A DNA stretch of 64,000 nucleotides from Massariosphaeria phaeospora (GCA_011032825.1 JAADJZ010000038.1:248001-312000), one strand, 5' to 3'. Numbered from the stretch's first letter, positions 34,211 through 46,300 are shown. The notes: generated from the letters alone by a model not told the origin. Numbers and translations: made by a program.

Positions 34211-34314
34211 GGCTAGGAGGGGGTGTGAAGGATGAAGTGTGGTGGGGATGGTAATATATGTGGAAGGCGAAGGGTGGATTTTGGACGCCGCGTGGGCGTC
34301 CGTGGGGATATAAA
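34211..34314 (+). promoter_or_regulatory. Core promoter of AA9 gene: TATA box with CreA-like and XlnR-like sites
   Basis: A TATAAA lies at 34309-34314, 123 bp before the start codon. GTGGGG (34302-34307), a match to the CreA carbon-repression consensus SYGGRG, directly abuts it. GGCTAG (34211-34216) fits the XlnR/Xyr1 consensus GGCTAR. Known AA9 genes are induced by plant polymers and repressed by glucose, so the sites fit, but such short motifs also occur by chance. Confidence 0.4.
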
Positions 34315-34436
34315 GTGTCTGTGGACGGACCTGGTATGGACGAGCACTACTCCCCAGCCGCTCATCTCGACGATCTCTCATCCGTCCACTGTATCCCAAA
34401 CTCATACTTAAACCGATACCCACATCCGAACCTACC

Positions 34437-35316
34437 ATGGCGCCCCTAACGACGCTCCTCACTCTCTTTCCCGCGCTCATCGCCGCGCACGGCCACGTCT
34501 CGGGCATCGTCGCCGACGGGAAATGGTACACGGGCTGGAACGCCGCCATGCGGTACCAGAACCCTGTGCCCGTGACGGCTGCGTGGCAGGTCGATAACCT
34601 GGACAACGGGTTCGTGACGCCGAGCGGGTTCCAGGGTGCGGATATCGTGTGCCACAAGAGCAGTAAGAACGGGGGTGCGTACGTGCCGGTGAAGGCGGGG
34701 AGTAAGGTGACGTTTCAGTGGGATGCGTGGCCCGTTAGCCACAAAGGTGTGTACAGTCTCCCGTCTCGGTCCTCAGCTGTCTCTTCCCCCCTCTTCGTTT
34801 CTTCTATGTAAGACTACCGACCTTCTGACACTGTTTGTGTCGCCAGGCCCCATTATCGACTACATAGCACCCTGCCCCGGCAACGACTGCACCACCGCTT
34901 CCGCCACCTCCCTCCTCTTCACAAAGTTCGCCGAAGGCGCCTGGAAATCCGGCTCCGACCCCGGTAATTGGGTCACCGACGACTTCGTCAAAAACAACAT
35001 CTCGTGGACGACGACCATCCCGTCTGATCTCGCGCCTGGGAACTACGTCGTGCGGCACGAGATCATCGCGCTGCATGCAGCCGGCCAGACGAACGGGGCG
35101 CAATCGTATCCGCAGTGTATAAATTTCAAGGTCGAGGGTGAGGGAAAGACAGTATTGAGTGGAGGTGTGAAGGCGACGGCATTCTATAAGGCGGCGGACC
35201 CAGGAATCCTGTTCAACTTGTATAGCAAGTTTAGCGGGTACACGATTCCTGGGCCGGCGTTGGTGAAGCTGGCAAGGAGGGAGGAGAGGGGGCATGCCAG
35301 GCAGTGGGCGGAATGA
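34437..35316 (+). CDS. AA9 lytic polysaccharide monooxygenase (secreted, no CBM)
   Basis: Exons 34437-34746 and 34847-35316 give 259 aa. The signal peptide MAPLTTLLTLFPALIAA leaves His18 as the new N-terminus (HGHVSGI), the first ligand of the copper histidine brace. The second is His102 in WPVSHKG, at the splice junction. GPIIDYIAPCPGNDC and the later LAPGNYVVRHEIIALHAAGQ plus QSYPQCINFKV are classic AA9 motifs, the last with the conserved Gln and axial Tyr/Phe region. It oxidatively cleaves cellulose or hemicellulose outside the cell. There is no CBM1 or GPI signal. The C-terminus is short and basic. A TATA box lies 123 bp upstream. Confidence 0.92.
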
Positions 35317-36874
35317 GGGAAAGCAGGAGAATGATAAGATTGAGGAGTAGGGTTAGCTGGGTCAAGTTAGCGGGTGTTGGGAAGCTGTTCTAGTAGGCTC
35401 TTATAAAGTCGTTTTAGACTTCGCCTGGCACACAGTTTTGCAGTTTATCAATCTTTGACGTGACAATTGAGATGTGTAAGTGTCCAGGAGGTTGTACTCG
35501 AGGACTAGAGAGGACTAGAGAAGACTTCTGTATCTGTTGGAATTCCCGGATGTCGAGCGATTGACGTTTTTGTATCAATTGCAGTCCTGAAGGTCCAGAA
35601 ACATGCCTCGAAGTCGATTTCACACTGTAACTTGAGGCATTCGGAATAGAAGGCGGCCGGAGTCAGCTCCAGACCAAGCTTGTGGATGCAAAGGCCTAGA
35701 TCAACATGTGAAGAGCGGTGGATAGTCGGCCAAGAAAATGCTGCTGCCTGCTGCCTGTAACGAGATAGCATGAGCATGAGCACGAGCACGAGCATTTAGC
35801 CAGCACCGCCACTGCCGCCACTGAGGCGCTTCTCGCGAGCGCTGATTGGCTGTGTTCCATGATCAAGCGAAGTCGGCGGCTGAAGCCGTCTCGCAGTCAA
35901 TCAAGCGGGAACGGGCAGTCGATCGGAGGAACGCGACATGATGGCTGGAGAAGCGGGTTTGAAGAAGATGGCTGCCGGCAGTTGGGTACTCTGGCCTGCT
36001 GTGCGCCGGCTGGGCTTTGGCTGTCGCCTGCCTGTCCGAGGTTCGCGGCGAGCAGCCGGTGAGAGAGCGGCCCGGTTAGGCTTGGTGGGACGGTACGAGA
36101 GGGAGAGGATCCCCGTGCGCTGGGGATGACGGGTACGCAGCGCGGGGGAGAGATGGTTGACGTCCAGGGGGAAATGCAAACGAGGAATGACGTTCTGCTG
36201 GAGAAAGGCTAACCTGGTGCTTGAGTGCTCCAGGGCTCGTCGCAAGCCACGTGAAGCACGGGAGCTACCATCTACCTAGGTATGTCGGTGCTGGGGAGAG
36301 AGCTGGAGAACCCCTCCAGTCGCTAGAGCTCCCCTCGCTGTGTGCAACCGGGGCTGTGGGCTGGACGTGGGCTGCCCCGTTTGGACCGACGGCCATTCAC
36401 AGGCGGCGGGGGGACAGCTGTCGGTCGGTGGGTGTCGCTGTTCGGTGGGTCCGGTGGTGGGAGGCAGAGCGGGCGTTGGATGACCCGCTCGAGCTCCCCC
36501 CTCTTGCTGTGTACCTTCTGGTGACGGCCTTGCAGCGCGTTCCCCAGCAGCGTCTGCGCAACAGCACCAGCACCAGCACCAGCACCAGCACCAGCACCAG
36601 CACCAGCACCAGCACCAGCACCGTCGTGTCGACCAGCTGCGGCCGGCGATCCAATCCCTTGTCTGCCTGCGCCTCCACGGCACACCTGAGACGTTGACTG
36701 AGCCTGCCTGAGCCCGAGCCTGCGCCGATGGACCCTAATCTGCACGCTGAAGCGGAATAGCCCACTCAGCCTTGCCTGCTCTGCCTGCTGCCCGCCCAGC
36801 CTTTCCAGCCGCACCAGCTTTAACAACACACACCCCGCCGCCGCTGACCGGCCGACTCCTCTTTCCCTCCCTCT
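35317..36874. other. 1.6-kb intergenic region
   Basis: This gap lies between the AA9 gene and the Hsp70-like gene. No gene is supported. Overlapping open frames at 36,221-36,830 are driven by GC-rich low-complexity sequence. It holds the (CAGCAC)10 tract at 36563-36622 and the promoter/5' UTR of the Hsp70-like gene. Confidence 0.4.
36563..36622. repeat. (CAGCAC)10 hexanucleotide microsatellite
   Basis: Ten perfect tandem CAGCAC units lie about 250 bp upstream of the Hsp70-like start codon. The absence of substitutions suggests recent expansion and likely length polymorphism. It lies in a promoter/5' UTR rather than in a supported CDS. Confidence 0.85.
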
Positions 36875-39317
36875 ATGTCGTCCATGAATGCCCGCTTGAA
36901 AAATCTAGTGGGCTCGCGACGCAGATCCTCCAACAACCCGTCGCCCTCTCCCCAGGGCTCCTCGACGCCCACGCAGCGCCCGACCAGCCTCTCCCCGCAG
37001 GCCTCCAACTCGAGCTCGTCGTCGCTGCCCACGGCCATGCAGAACCCGCAAAATCCGCTCGGCCGCCCTCCCTCGTACACCTACGCACCGCCCTCTGGCC
37101 TCGCGCCCGGCCAGCAGCCGCCCCAGCACGGCCGTCCCGCGAGCCCACTGCCGCCGATTAACACGGGCGCTCCAGGCTACCCTCCCCAGCAGCAGCAGCA
37201 GCAGCAACAACAGCAAATGTACCCACCACAGCAGGGTGGCCCGCCAGGCTATCCGCCGCAACAGGGCCCGCCGCCGGGAGGCTATGGCGGCGGATACGGT
37301 GGACCGCCGCCCGCGCCGCCTGGCCAGCAGGGCGGCCCCGCGGCCTTTGGCCGACCGAACATCTCAGAGGTCGCGGGCGAGGGCCGCTCCAAGACGCAGC
37401 TGATTGTCGGCATTGACTTTGTGAGTATCAGCACCCGCGTGCCCCAGGCAGCCGTGTGGCGCAGGCGCTGATCCCAAAACCCCCAGGGTACCACCTTCTC
37501 CGGCGTCGCATTCGCGTTTGCAACCAACACCGAGGCCAAGGAAGACATCATCACCGAATGGCCCGGTGCCGGCAATCAGGCGAGGCAAAAGGTACGCCCT
37601 TGCAGCCCGCCCCCGCGCCCCCGCTGTGTCTAATGCGAGTGTGCAGATTCCCACGGTGCTGTACTACGACCAGTACCAGAAAGTCGTCGGCTGGGGGCCT
37701 GACATTGCTGACGCCCTGGCCCCCACGGGCTACCCCAAGCCAGGCGTGCAGAAAGTCGAGTGGTTCAAGCTGCAGCTGATGCTGTCTGGCAACACATACA
37801 TCGACCCCATCAACCTGCCCCCGCTCCCCCCAGGAAAGTCTGAGATTGATGTGGCCGCCGACTACCTCTTCCACCTGCGGCAGGCCATGCGCAATGCGCT
37901 GCAAAAGACGCTTGGCGAGGTCTTCAACCGAGAAGAGCGCAACATCCGCTACTACATCACGGTGCCCGCCATCTGGAACGATGCGGGCAAGGCTGCAACA
38001 CGTGCCGCGGCCATTCAGGCCGGTTTCCTCCGTGACGAGAACGACAACAGGCTGACGCTCATTACCGAGCCCGAGGCTGCTGCCATGTTTTGTACAAAGA
38101 CGGGCCTGTTGAATGTCAAGATCCACGATGCAGTGCTGATTGTCGATTGCGGCGGTGGTACCGTGGATTTGATCGCTTATGAAGTCGAGGAGGAGCAGCC
38201 CTTTTCCGTGGCCGAGTGCACAGCAGGCTCAGGTGACTCGTGCGGTTCCACAGCCCTCAACAGGAATTTCAGCAACATCCTGCGTGCGAAGATCCGGAAA
38301 ATGAAGCTCCCTGACGGCTCCAAGACAGCTGGAAAGGTCTATGCCAAGTGCATCATGGACTTCGAGAACAGGATAAAGGCCGACTTCCGTAACAACGGTC
38401 AGAAGTGGGCGGTCGACGTCGGTATCGAGGCCGAGTTTCCCGAGGCCGGTATTGAGGAAGGCTACATGACATTCACAAACGAGGAGATTCTGCAGTGCTT
38501 CGAGCCTGTGGTGAATCGGATCTTGGAGCTGGTGCGAAATCAGATCATTGCCATCCAGGCGCAGAACAGGTCACTCCAGGTAAGCGAGATCTAATGCAGC
38601 TCCAAGGTGGAGGCTAATCTACTTAGAACGTGCTCGTGGTCGGTGGCTTCGGCGCGTCCGAATATCTCTTCCAGCAGATCAAGTTGCACGTCCCGCCGCA
38701 GTATCAGTCCAAGGTTGTCCGACCAATGGACTCTGTCGCCGCCATCGTCAAGGGTGCTGTTACCGCCGGTATCACTGAACGCATCGTCACACACCGTGTC
38801 GCCCGTCGGCATTACCTCATGGCCACGCTCCAGCCATTCAAGGAGGGCCACCATCCCGAACAGTACCGGGTGCCATCCCTGGACGGCAAGGACAGGTGCA
38901 AGTACACTCGGCAGATTTTCGTGCAAAAGGGTCAGCGTGTCAAGATCGGCGAGCCAGTCAAGGTCTCGTTCTTCCGACAGGTGGCACCCGGTGCGACTCT
39001 GATGTACGAGGACATCCTGTACGCCTGCGACGATGACGTTTGCCCAGAATACACCAAAGACCCCCGTAAGTTCTACCCCACAACGACATTCGATATGCCC
39101 ACTGACAATACCCCCAGGCATCAAGGAAGTCGTCACCCTCACCTCCGATCTCTCCCGCAAGAACCTCGAAAAGGACTTTGAGCGCATGGACACGCCCCAA
39201 GGCACCTTCTACCGCGTATACTTTGACATTTACCTGACGCTCGACGGGTCCGAGTTCAACGCCGAGCTGGTGTGCCAGGGCGAGGTCATGGGCCGCTGCA
39301 CGGCGCGGTTCAGATAG
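36875..39317 (+). CDS. Hsp70-like ATPase (HSPA12-like), actin/hsp70 superfamily
   Basis: Exons 36875-37420, 37487-37591, 37647-38579, 38627-39065 and 39118-39317 give 740 aa. The first ~175 residues are disordered, Pro/Gln/Gly-rich, with (PQQ)-type repeats and a polyGln run. The ATPase fold then begins: phosphate-1 loop IVGIDFGTTFSGVAFAF (split by intron 1), connect-1 and NIRYYITVPAIWNDAGKAAT, LTLITEPEAAAMF, phosphate-2 VLIVDCGGGTVDLIAYEV and adenosine motif NVLVVGGFGASEYLF. No canonical Hsp70 substrate-binding domain or EEVD tail is present; the C-terminus is a beta-rich domain, as in the HSPA12-like proteins abundant in filamentous fungi. Its role is unknown. A heterokaryon or stress function has been proposed for relatives, but nothing in the sequence decides this. 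Confidence 0.88.
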
Positions 39318-40752
39318 TCTGTTCGTGCAAGCTTTTGTGCGTGTTTGTGGTTGTTAATTGATTTGGCATTGGCAAACAGAGAAAGAGAGAGAGGGAGAAA
39401 AAAGTGATTAGTCTTTCTTTTCTTCCGGCTCACATATATCTGGATGGAAGGATGAAATTCCTATCCTGCGGAATCGCTATTTAGAATACCTCCTTTTCTT
39501 TTTTGGTTCTTGGTTATGATTTGGATTGATGTTGATATGATATCATCGGGGTGGGTAGGGTGGACGGGCGGATTGGGGGGGTATGCGGAGAGGGTGTGGC
39601 TGTGGTGGTGGTGTGTGGTGTGTTGTGCAGTTTAGTGTCGGGGTCAATCTATGCAGCAGTACCTAAGTGGATAGGATAGAGAAATGGACTGTCCTCTTTG
39701 TTGTTTGACGGACCTTCCTCTTTTTAATTCCTCTCCTTGTTTCTGCTTGTCTTCTTTTGGATTTGTTTTCCTTTTAGAAATAGGTAGAGTAAATATCAAA
39801 ACCCCAACAAAAAACCTATTTTATATACCCTTACCCGTCTCGACTCTCTCTAATAGAATATTTTGTTTCTACCGCGCGTACCTACTGCGTACCCACTATC
39901 TACCTTTTATAACCTCTACCAAGACAATACATAGTATACTAGATACAACCGCGCTTTGTAAAGATAGAGGAAGCCAATTTACCTACTGCTAAAATATCCT
40001 AGGCTGGCAAGAGGATCGCATAAAGTCTTTTGTTACTAGTGAATATCTAATCTGCATGTACAGCAGACCTCTACTCGTGCTAGCAACAAGCGTATCTCTA
40101 CCTCTCGACCTACTAGGACCAACCCACGCGGCCCCCAAAACAACTAACACGAACGTAGTAATATACTTCTACAACGTAGTAATATACTTCTACAAGGCTA
40201 CAATTCCGTACGCACTTCATATCCGCTTGAGTATAAGCACATGTGTAAGATACGAAGTACAGCAACACAGCTAGACAAGATATAATCCAACACATACCAA
40301 TCATACATACAAGTCTTGAAGCTACCATTTTATCTAGACTCACTATTTTGTAGTGTAGGTATAAATGCCACGTGTGTGTAACAAGGTACTATAGCATGCA
40401 TGCTAGTACACTCCACTACACTACACCACACTACACTACACGAGGTACTGAACCCCGCTGGTAGCTACTTGACCAAAACGCAAAACCACACTTTTTAACA
40501 CCGGGGCCCGAACACTGCAAAGTGCAAGGCCAAACCGAAACCGAACCGAACCGAACCGAAACCGAACCTGCCTGGGGAATATGATGCAATTTTCCCACCT
40601 GCCCGTTGCCCATAAAACGCCGCCGCTGAATGTGAAATGGGGGCATGGAAGTAATATGCCCGCACTCCGAAGTCCGAAGTCCCCGCCCTCGATATCCCTT
40701 TGTGAGAAAAAAAACTCCCTGTACTCCCCACCACAGCTCAGCACTTCGCCGC
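39318..40752. other. 1.4-kb convergent intergenic region with repeats
   Basis: This gap lies between the 3' ends of the Hsp70-like gene (+) and TAF4 (-). It contains a dispersed repeat (39930-40018, partner at 50025-50112), a perfect ~21-bp tandem duplication (ACGTAGTAATATACTTCTACA, 40152-40193), a CACTACA-type run (40,410-40,440) and a CCGAA pentamer run (40,532-40,567). No gene is visible. Confidence 0.45.
39930..40018 (+). repeat. Dispersed repeat, copy 1 (partner at 50025-50112)
   Basis: It shares CTAGATACAAC, GCTTT, AGATA, TACCT and an AGGAT-containing end in the same order and spacing with 50025-50112. About one third of bases differ. Both copies lie just downstream of plus-strand genes. 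Confidence 0.4.
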
Positions 40753-42732
40753 TCATCGCGCGGGCTGGACCGCCGCCTTCTGCGTGTTGTTGACTTTCGA
40801 ATTAGCATCCCGCTCCGAGTTCTTGAGCCGGGCCAGCACCGTCGTCAACGTCTTGCGCTCTTTTCCATCGTGCTCCAGAACGTGCACCAGATCCCGAAGC
40901 TGGATCTTCTGGCCCGAGTCGGTCGTCTCCAGCATGCCGCCATAATTCCTCTTGCGAGCGAGCAGCGCGCGGTCGACCTGGGGTTGAGCGGGAGTGTTGG
41001 CCCCGCTTGCACCGCTGACGGCAGCATTGGCCCGCGGCGTGGATGCGCCTGAGGCACCACCACCACCACCACCGCCGCCGCCGCCCATCATCCACGAATA
41101 CTTCTTCTTACCACCGAGTCCACCAAGCGCCATACTGGCAGTTTCATTGGCCTTGCGATGCAGCACGTCTTCTGTCTGTCCTGCTTTGTTCAGTCGATCT
41201 CGCTCCTTTTTGGTAATCTTCTCTGGCAGAGGAAGAGGGGCTATAGTGGGGGTGTCGTTAGGGCCCGAGGAATTGCCCTGGAGCCGCTTCTGCCGTTTAA
41301 CTATTCGGGCTTCTTCGTATTTCTGGTCTTCCGCGACCTTGCGTTTTAGACTGCTCGCGATGTGGTTCGGGAGTTGAACGGTGGGCTGCGGCGTAGGAGG
41401 TGCTTCGGCCGGTGGTGTGGGCAGCCGCGCGGGGTTATGCGGCTCTAGGTGATGATTAGTTTTGAATGTTGACTCAAAAGGCAGGGCAGACTCACGCTTG
41501 CCAGCTGTGACCGTCATGGGGCTGATGGCGCTGTCCGGCGGCGCCTCCCACGCGGTCTTTGAGATGTTCGCCGGTACTGCTTCCACTGATTGTGTGCCCT
41601 GGTCCGCCACGGCAATGTCTACGAGGCTGGGCGGCACGATTCCATGCGACGAATGCTGGCGGCCTTGTGAGAGAGCAAAACCATCTTCTAGTACGGTTCT
41701 GATACGTTCCTCGGCGGCAAGAGAAACGAGCGAAAGTATGTCCACAAAGGGCGCGCCCTGAGCCAAGAGGCTGTCCGCCTGGAGACTACCAATTACCTCT
41801 CCATCGGGGCCTATCCTCGTGGTCGCTGTAACATTCTGAGGAATTGGAGGGATCTTGTCAAACAAGCCCTCAACGTTAACCGTGATTCCATTCTCAAAGG
41901 CGCGTTTTGTCATCCGGTGTCGGAGCACGTTGGCGAAAAGGAATGGGTCTGTGAGAGGCTGTTGCGCAGACTCATTGAGCACGCGAGCGGCCTGCTCGTG
42001 CTTGCGCAGGAACTCGGCCTCCATCTGGTCCATTGTGACTGGCTGACTCAAGGACCCGTTCCCCTGGAAGGCGCCATGGCCGCCGGCTTGACCCCATTGA
42101 TTGAAACTGCCGTGGGGTGATAATGTCGAGGCTGACGCTTGCGAGTTGAACGAGCGGCCACTGAAGTGAAGCAGATGGTCCTCTTCGGCGCGCAGATCGA
42201 TTCCAGATCCCGTCAACACGTCGCTAATGTTATTCACATCCATGTCACGGGGGTTGGCCTTTTCCAGCTCGGAGTTGTCCTGGGTCTTGCTGTATGGGAC
42301 CTTGGGTGGCGGCATAGAGCTCTGCGGCGGTCGAGCATCTGTGCTGCTGGGAGGCTGGTATGCCTGCGGCTGGTGGAACGAGTGCGATGGTTGCGCCATG
42401 CCCGGCGACGGGGGTATCGGCAGATACTGGCTTCCAGAGGGCGAGGTCCCATACGGCGAAGTTGGGTACGGGGACTGATTCGCAGAAAAGGGCGAGTGAT
42501 ATGGCGAAGGCGAGGGCGGGTTCGGTGAGAGACGCTGGCGTTTGCTGGCGGGCAGGATGCTGCCTGCCGTCGGGGACATGGCGCCTGGCGAATGCTGGTA
42601 CGAGGCGGGCGAGAAGGGGCGCTGGCCCGGGTTCTGGTTCTGGTTCAGGTTCAGATTCAGATTCTGCGTCTGTACCGGCGGCGGGGCGTGCATGTGCTGC
42701 TGCCCGAACTGGTTGTACTGTGGGTGCGCCAT
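40753..42732 (-). CDS. TAF4: TFIID subunit TAF4
   Basis: The predicted exons are 42732-41496 and 41444-40753 (642 aa). The open frame also reads through the 51-bp segment 41495-41445. That segment has a perfect GTGAGT donor, an ACTAATC branch site and a CCTAG acceptor, so I treat it as an intron whose length is a multiple of three. The N-terminal third is Pro/Gln/Ser-rich. Then comes the TAF4 homology: NISDVLTGSGIDLRAEEDHL, DPFLFANVLRHRMTKRAFEN, a helix around FVDILSLVSLAAEERIRTVL, a basic segment (KKERDRLNKAGQTEDVLHRK) and the conserved GGKKKYSWM. A poly-Gly run and LVHVLEHDGKERKTLTTVLA follow. The histone-fold and CCTD pair with TAF12 inside TFIID in the nucleus. The gene is divergent from YSH1, sharing a 572-bp promoter region. 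Confidence 0.82.
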   Translation of the reverse strand: MAHPQYNQFGQQHMHAPPPVQTQNLNLNLNQNQNPGQRPFSPASYQHSPGAMSPTAGSILPASKRQRLSPNPPSPSPYHSPFSANQSPYPTSPYGTSPSGSQYLPIPPSPGMAQPSHSFHQPQAYQPPSSTDARPPQSSMPPPKVPYSKTQDNSELEKANPRDMDVNNISDVLTGSGIDLRAEEDHLLHFSGRSFNSQASASTLSPHGSFNQWGQAGGHGAFQGNGSLSQPVTMDQMEAEFLRKHEQAARVLNESAQQPLTDPFLFANVLRHRMTKRAFENGITVNVEGLFDKIPPIPQNVTATTRIGPDGEVIGSLQADSLLAQGAPFVDILSLVSLAAEERIRTVLEDGFALSQGRQHSSHGIVPPSLVDIAVADQGTQSVEAVPANISKTAWEAPPDSAISPMTVTAGKRESALPFESTFKTNHHLEPHNPARLPTPPAEAPPTPQPTVQLPNHIASSLKRKVAEDQKYEEARIVKRQKRLQGNSSGPNDTPTIAPLPLPEKITKKERDRLNKAGQTEDVLHRKANETASMALGGLGGKKKYSWMMGGGGGGGGGGASGASTPRANAAVSGASGANTPAQPQVDRALLARKRNYGGMLETTDSGQKIQLRDLVHVLEHDGKERKTLTTVLARLKNSERDANSKVNNTQKAAVQPAR

Positions 42733-43304
42733 GGCGGACGGTGGAAGCGCGAATGGCGTCCCGAGAGGGAGTGGGAGTGGCTCAGGCTCTGGCGGCGCGC
42801 TCGCGGCTGCTGGTCATCGACAGTGGCAGAGGGTACTGGGGCCGGCGGGTGATATTAGCAGTAGCACGCCTGGAAGTGGAGTTCGTGGTGATAGGCAGGG
42901 GCCTTGGTGGTGGGTTGGGGGTGGGTGCAGACAATAACGTAAAGAATGCGAGGGCACGATGTTGCATGACGCCGCACGGCCGCCGGCGAAACCTCGGCCC
43001 GCCGCCGCGATCAAGGGAAGGGAGAGCGCGCGCACCCGCAGCAACCTCTGCTTGTTCACAACCGCCCACCACGCCCACAGCTACATACCACTTCCACCAC
43101 TTCCACCACTTCCACCCAACAGCTTGCACTCGGACCGCCTTTGGCCTCACCTAGACTTCTGTTGCGCCTGGAGCTGAAGTCTCACGCTCGCGATTGCCAA
43201 CGCGCCCCGCGAGCGGCCCGACCACCTGCGGCCACATTCCATCTACATCTATCCAGGACGCACACCTGACATCGCTCCGTCGCTCTGATCGATCCACAAG
43301 CGCC
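42733..43304. promoter_or_regulatory. Divergent promoter region of TAF4 and YSH1
   Basis: This 572-bp gap lies between divergent starts. It includes a CCACTT(CCA) trinucleotide-like run (43,088-43,118). No TATA box is obvious, as expected for housekeeping genes. Confidence 0.35.
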
Positions 43305-46300
43305 ATGGCGGCCAAGCGGAAGCACGCGACGATGGCGCCCGACGACGAGGACCCTGTAGATCCCTCGGATGAGCTCATGTTCCTGTGTCTAGGCGGAGGA
43401 AACGAGGTCGGACGGTCGTGCCACATCGTCCAGTACAAGGGCAAAACAGTCATGGTGCGTTAGAAGCCGCGAATTAGACCAGGACCTGCCGACTGACACC
43501 TTGTAGCTTGACGCTGGCATGCATCCCGCCTACGAGGGGCTATCCGCCATGCCCTTTTATGATGAATTCGACCTTAGCACTGTAGACGTGCTCTTGATAT
43601 CACAGTATGTATACGCGCATTTCTCTAGGATGCATGGCATTGCGACGGGTGGGGCCTGGCACATCACTGGCAGTCGGGCACAAGGGTCCTGCAAGACGCA
43701 TCCTAATCCATCATGTATATCTGAACCAAATGGAATATTATTTGCACTTGTCTATCTCGACCCGGTGATGTGCCTTATCCCACGTTGTCTTTCTGCGATA
43801 GCTCTCCTCCATACGCCCTGTTATATAGTACGCTTTCGAGACCAAGGACTGACAGTAGCTTAGTTTCCACGTCGACCACGCAGCATCGCTCCCCTACGTT
43901 CTAGCCAAGACCAATTTCAAGGGTCGAGTCTTCATGACCCATCCTACCAAGGCCATCTACAAATGGCTTATCCAGGACTCGGTCCGTGTCGGCAACATGA
44001 CGAGCTCCTCCGAGACCAAAGTGCAAATGTACACAGAGGCCGATCATCTAAACACGTTTCCCAGCATCGAGGCCATTGACTTTTACACGACACACACCAT
44101 CTCTGGTATCCGGATAACGCCATATCCTGCAGGCCATGTACTAGGAGCCGCCATGTTTTTACTCGAAATAGCCGGGCTGAAGGTTCTGTTTACAGGAGAC
44201 TATTCGCGAGAGGACGACAGACATTTAGTCTCTGCATCGGTGCCAAAGGACATCAAGGTTGACGTGTTAATCACAGAATCTACCTTTGGCATATCAATGC
44301 ACACCCCCCGCGTACAAAGAGAAACACAGCTCATGAAAGCCATCACCGACATACTGAACCGGGGAGGACGAGCTCTTTTGCCGGTGTTTGCACTCGGTCG
44401 AGCCCAGGAGCTGCTCCTCATCTTGGAAGAGTACTGGAGCAATCACCCAGACTATCAAAAGGTTCCCATCTACTACAACTCTAGCCTGGCGCGAAAGTGT
44501 ATGGTGGTTTATCAAACCTACGTCTCCGCCATGAATGACAACATCAAGCGCCTCTTTCGAGAACGAATGATTGAAGCCGAAGCAGCAGGCGATGTCGGTA
44601 AAGGCGGACCGTGGGATTTTCACTTCATTCGAAGTCTGAAATCACTTGAGCGATTTGATGATATGGGAGCCTGTGTCATGTTGGCATCTCCTGGTATGCT
44701 TCAGTCTGGAATGTCGCGCGAGCTGCTTGAGCGGTGGGCACCAGATCCAAGGAATGGTGTCATCATCACGGGTTACTCGGTCGAGGGCACCATGGCAAAG
44801 CATATTGTTCACGAGCCCGATACTATTCCCGCCATTACCACGCGAGCAACAAACTCGGCTCGTCGGCCAGGTCAGAGAGAAGGAGAACAGGTCATGATAC
44901 CCAGGCGATGCAGTATTCAAGAATTCAGTTTTGCTGCCCACGTCGATGGTAAAGAGAACATGGAGTTTGTGCAGGAAGTGGCCGCGCCCGTAGTGGTAAG
45001 TTGTTGTCTATTTGAGGGGGTTTTGAATTCGGCTTACCAGTCTCGCAGATTTTGGTTCACGGTGAAAAGGGCAACATGACGCGGTTAAAGTCCAAGCTCA
45101 TGAGTTTTAACGCAAGTAAGGCTGTTCCGGTGAAAATTTACTCGCCTGCAAACTGCGAAGAACTTCGCATTCCTTTCAAGACAGATAAGGTTGCCAAGGT
45201 AGTTGGAAAGCTGGCCTCGATACCGCCGCCTTATCCTCGCATCAAAAACATCAAAGACGAAGAAGACTACGACAAAGAGGCCGAGCAACCCCACCTCATC
45301 ACCGGTGTATTGATTCAAAACGACTTCAAAATCTCGTTGATGGCGCCAGAGGACCTGAAAGAATACGCGGGCTTGACAACGACCATGATTGTCTGCCGCC
45401 AACACCTCACACTCTCCGCCGCGGGCGTAGAGCTTATCCGCTGGGCTCTCGAAGGCACTTTTGGTGCTATCAGAGAGACCAAGCTTACTGATCCACCTAT
45501 CCACGGCAAAGAAGTCAATGGCAACAGCTCACACAAGCACGAAGCCGCGGATGAAGAAGTCGAGCGCACAAGCACGAAGTTCACCGTGATGGACTGCGTG
45601 GACGTGAACTGTGAACCCGGTGGCAAAGTTGAGGTCGAGTGGGAGGGCAATGTGATTAACGATGGTATTGCAGATGCGGTGCTTGCGGTGCTCTTTACCG
45701 TCGAGAGCAGCCCGGCCGCCGTGAAACGTACGTTATTCATTTTCTCCCCGTCAGGGCAGCGTTGAAGCATACTAACAATACCAGAATCATCACGCTCGCA
45801 CTCACACTCTCACACACAACCCGAACCCAGCAAAGATCCATACTCTTCGTTGACCCATCGCTTCAAAGAGCCGCACCCACACCGCACTGCAGACCCCTCC
45901 ACGCGTCTCTCCCGCCTCTTCCTCTTCCTCGAAGCGCAATTCGGCGCCGACGCCGTCTCACCACTGCGATACCCACGGAACTCTACGTCGGACGCGGCCA
46001 ACGGTAACGCGAACGGTAACAGCCCTTCCGCCACCTCACCAGGCGCAGCGCCAATTACCCTCTTCTCCGTAGCCGCCGCCCCGTCAATGTCTACCTCCCC
46101 CGACGAGCTCAAGCTCAATGCCGCGGACAGGGCCGAAGTCAAGAGGCTGCTCAACCTGGGCATTCCGGTGCCGGGCATTGAGATCAAGTTCGACAAGTAC
46201 GTGGCGAAAGTGTGGCTGGAAGATCTAGACGTCGAGTGTGCGAGTAATGCGTTGAAGGCGAGGGTTAAGGCGGTCGTGGAGAGGAGCGTGGAGACGGTCA

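Larger units (their letters stand above)
32573..34436. other. 1.9-kb intergenic region rich in decayed repeats
   Basis: No gene is visible. It contains two diverged direct repeats (32594-32712 and 32968-33095) around a ~190-bp dispersed repeat, a GGAGAT microsatellite (32,670-32,712) and a GCTGC/GATGC short-repeat patch (33,610-33,668). The last 200 bp are the promoter of the AA9 gene. Confidence 0.45.

Noticed and set aside
36221..36830. Several overlapping frames on both strands upstream of the Hsp70-like gene
   Set aside because: All depend on GC-rich low-complexity sequence and the (CAGCAC)10 tract. None has domain content.
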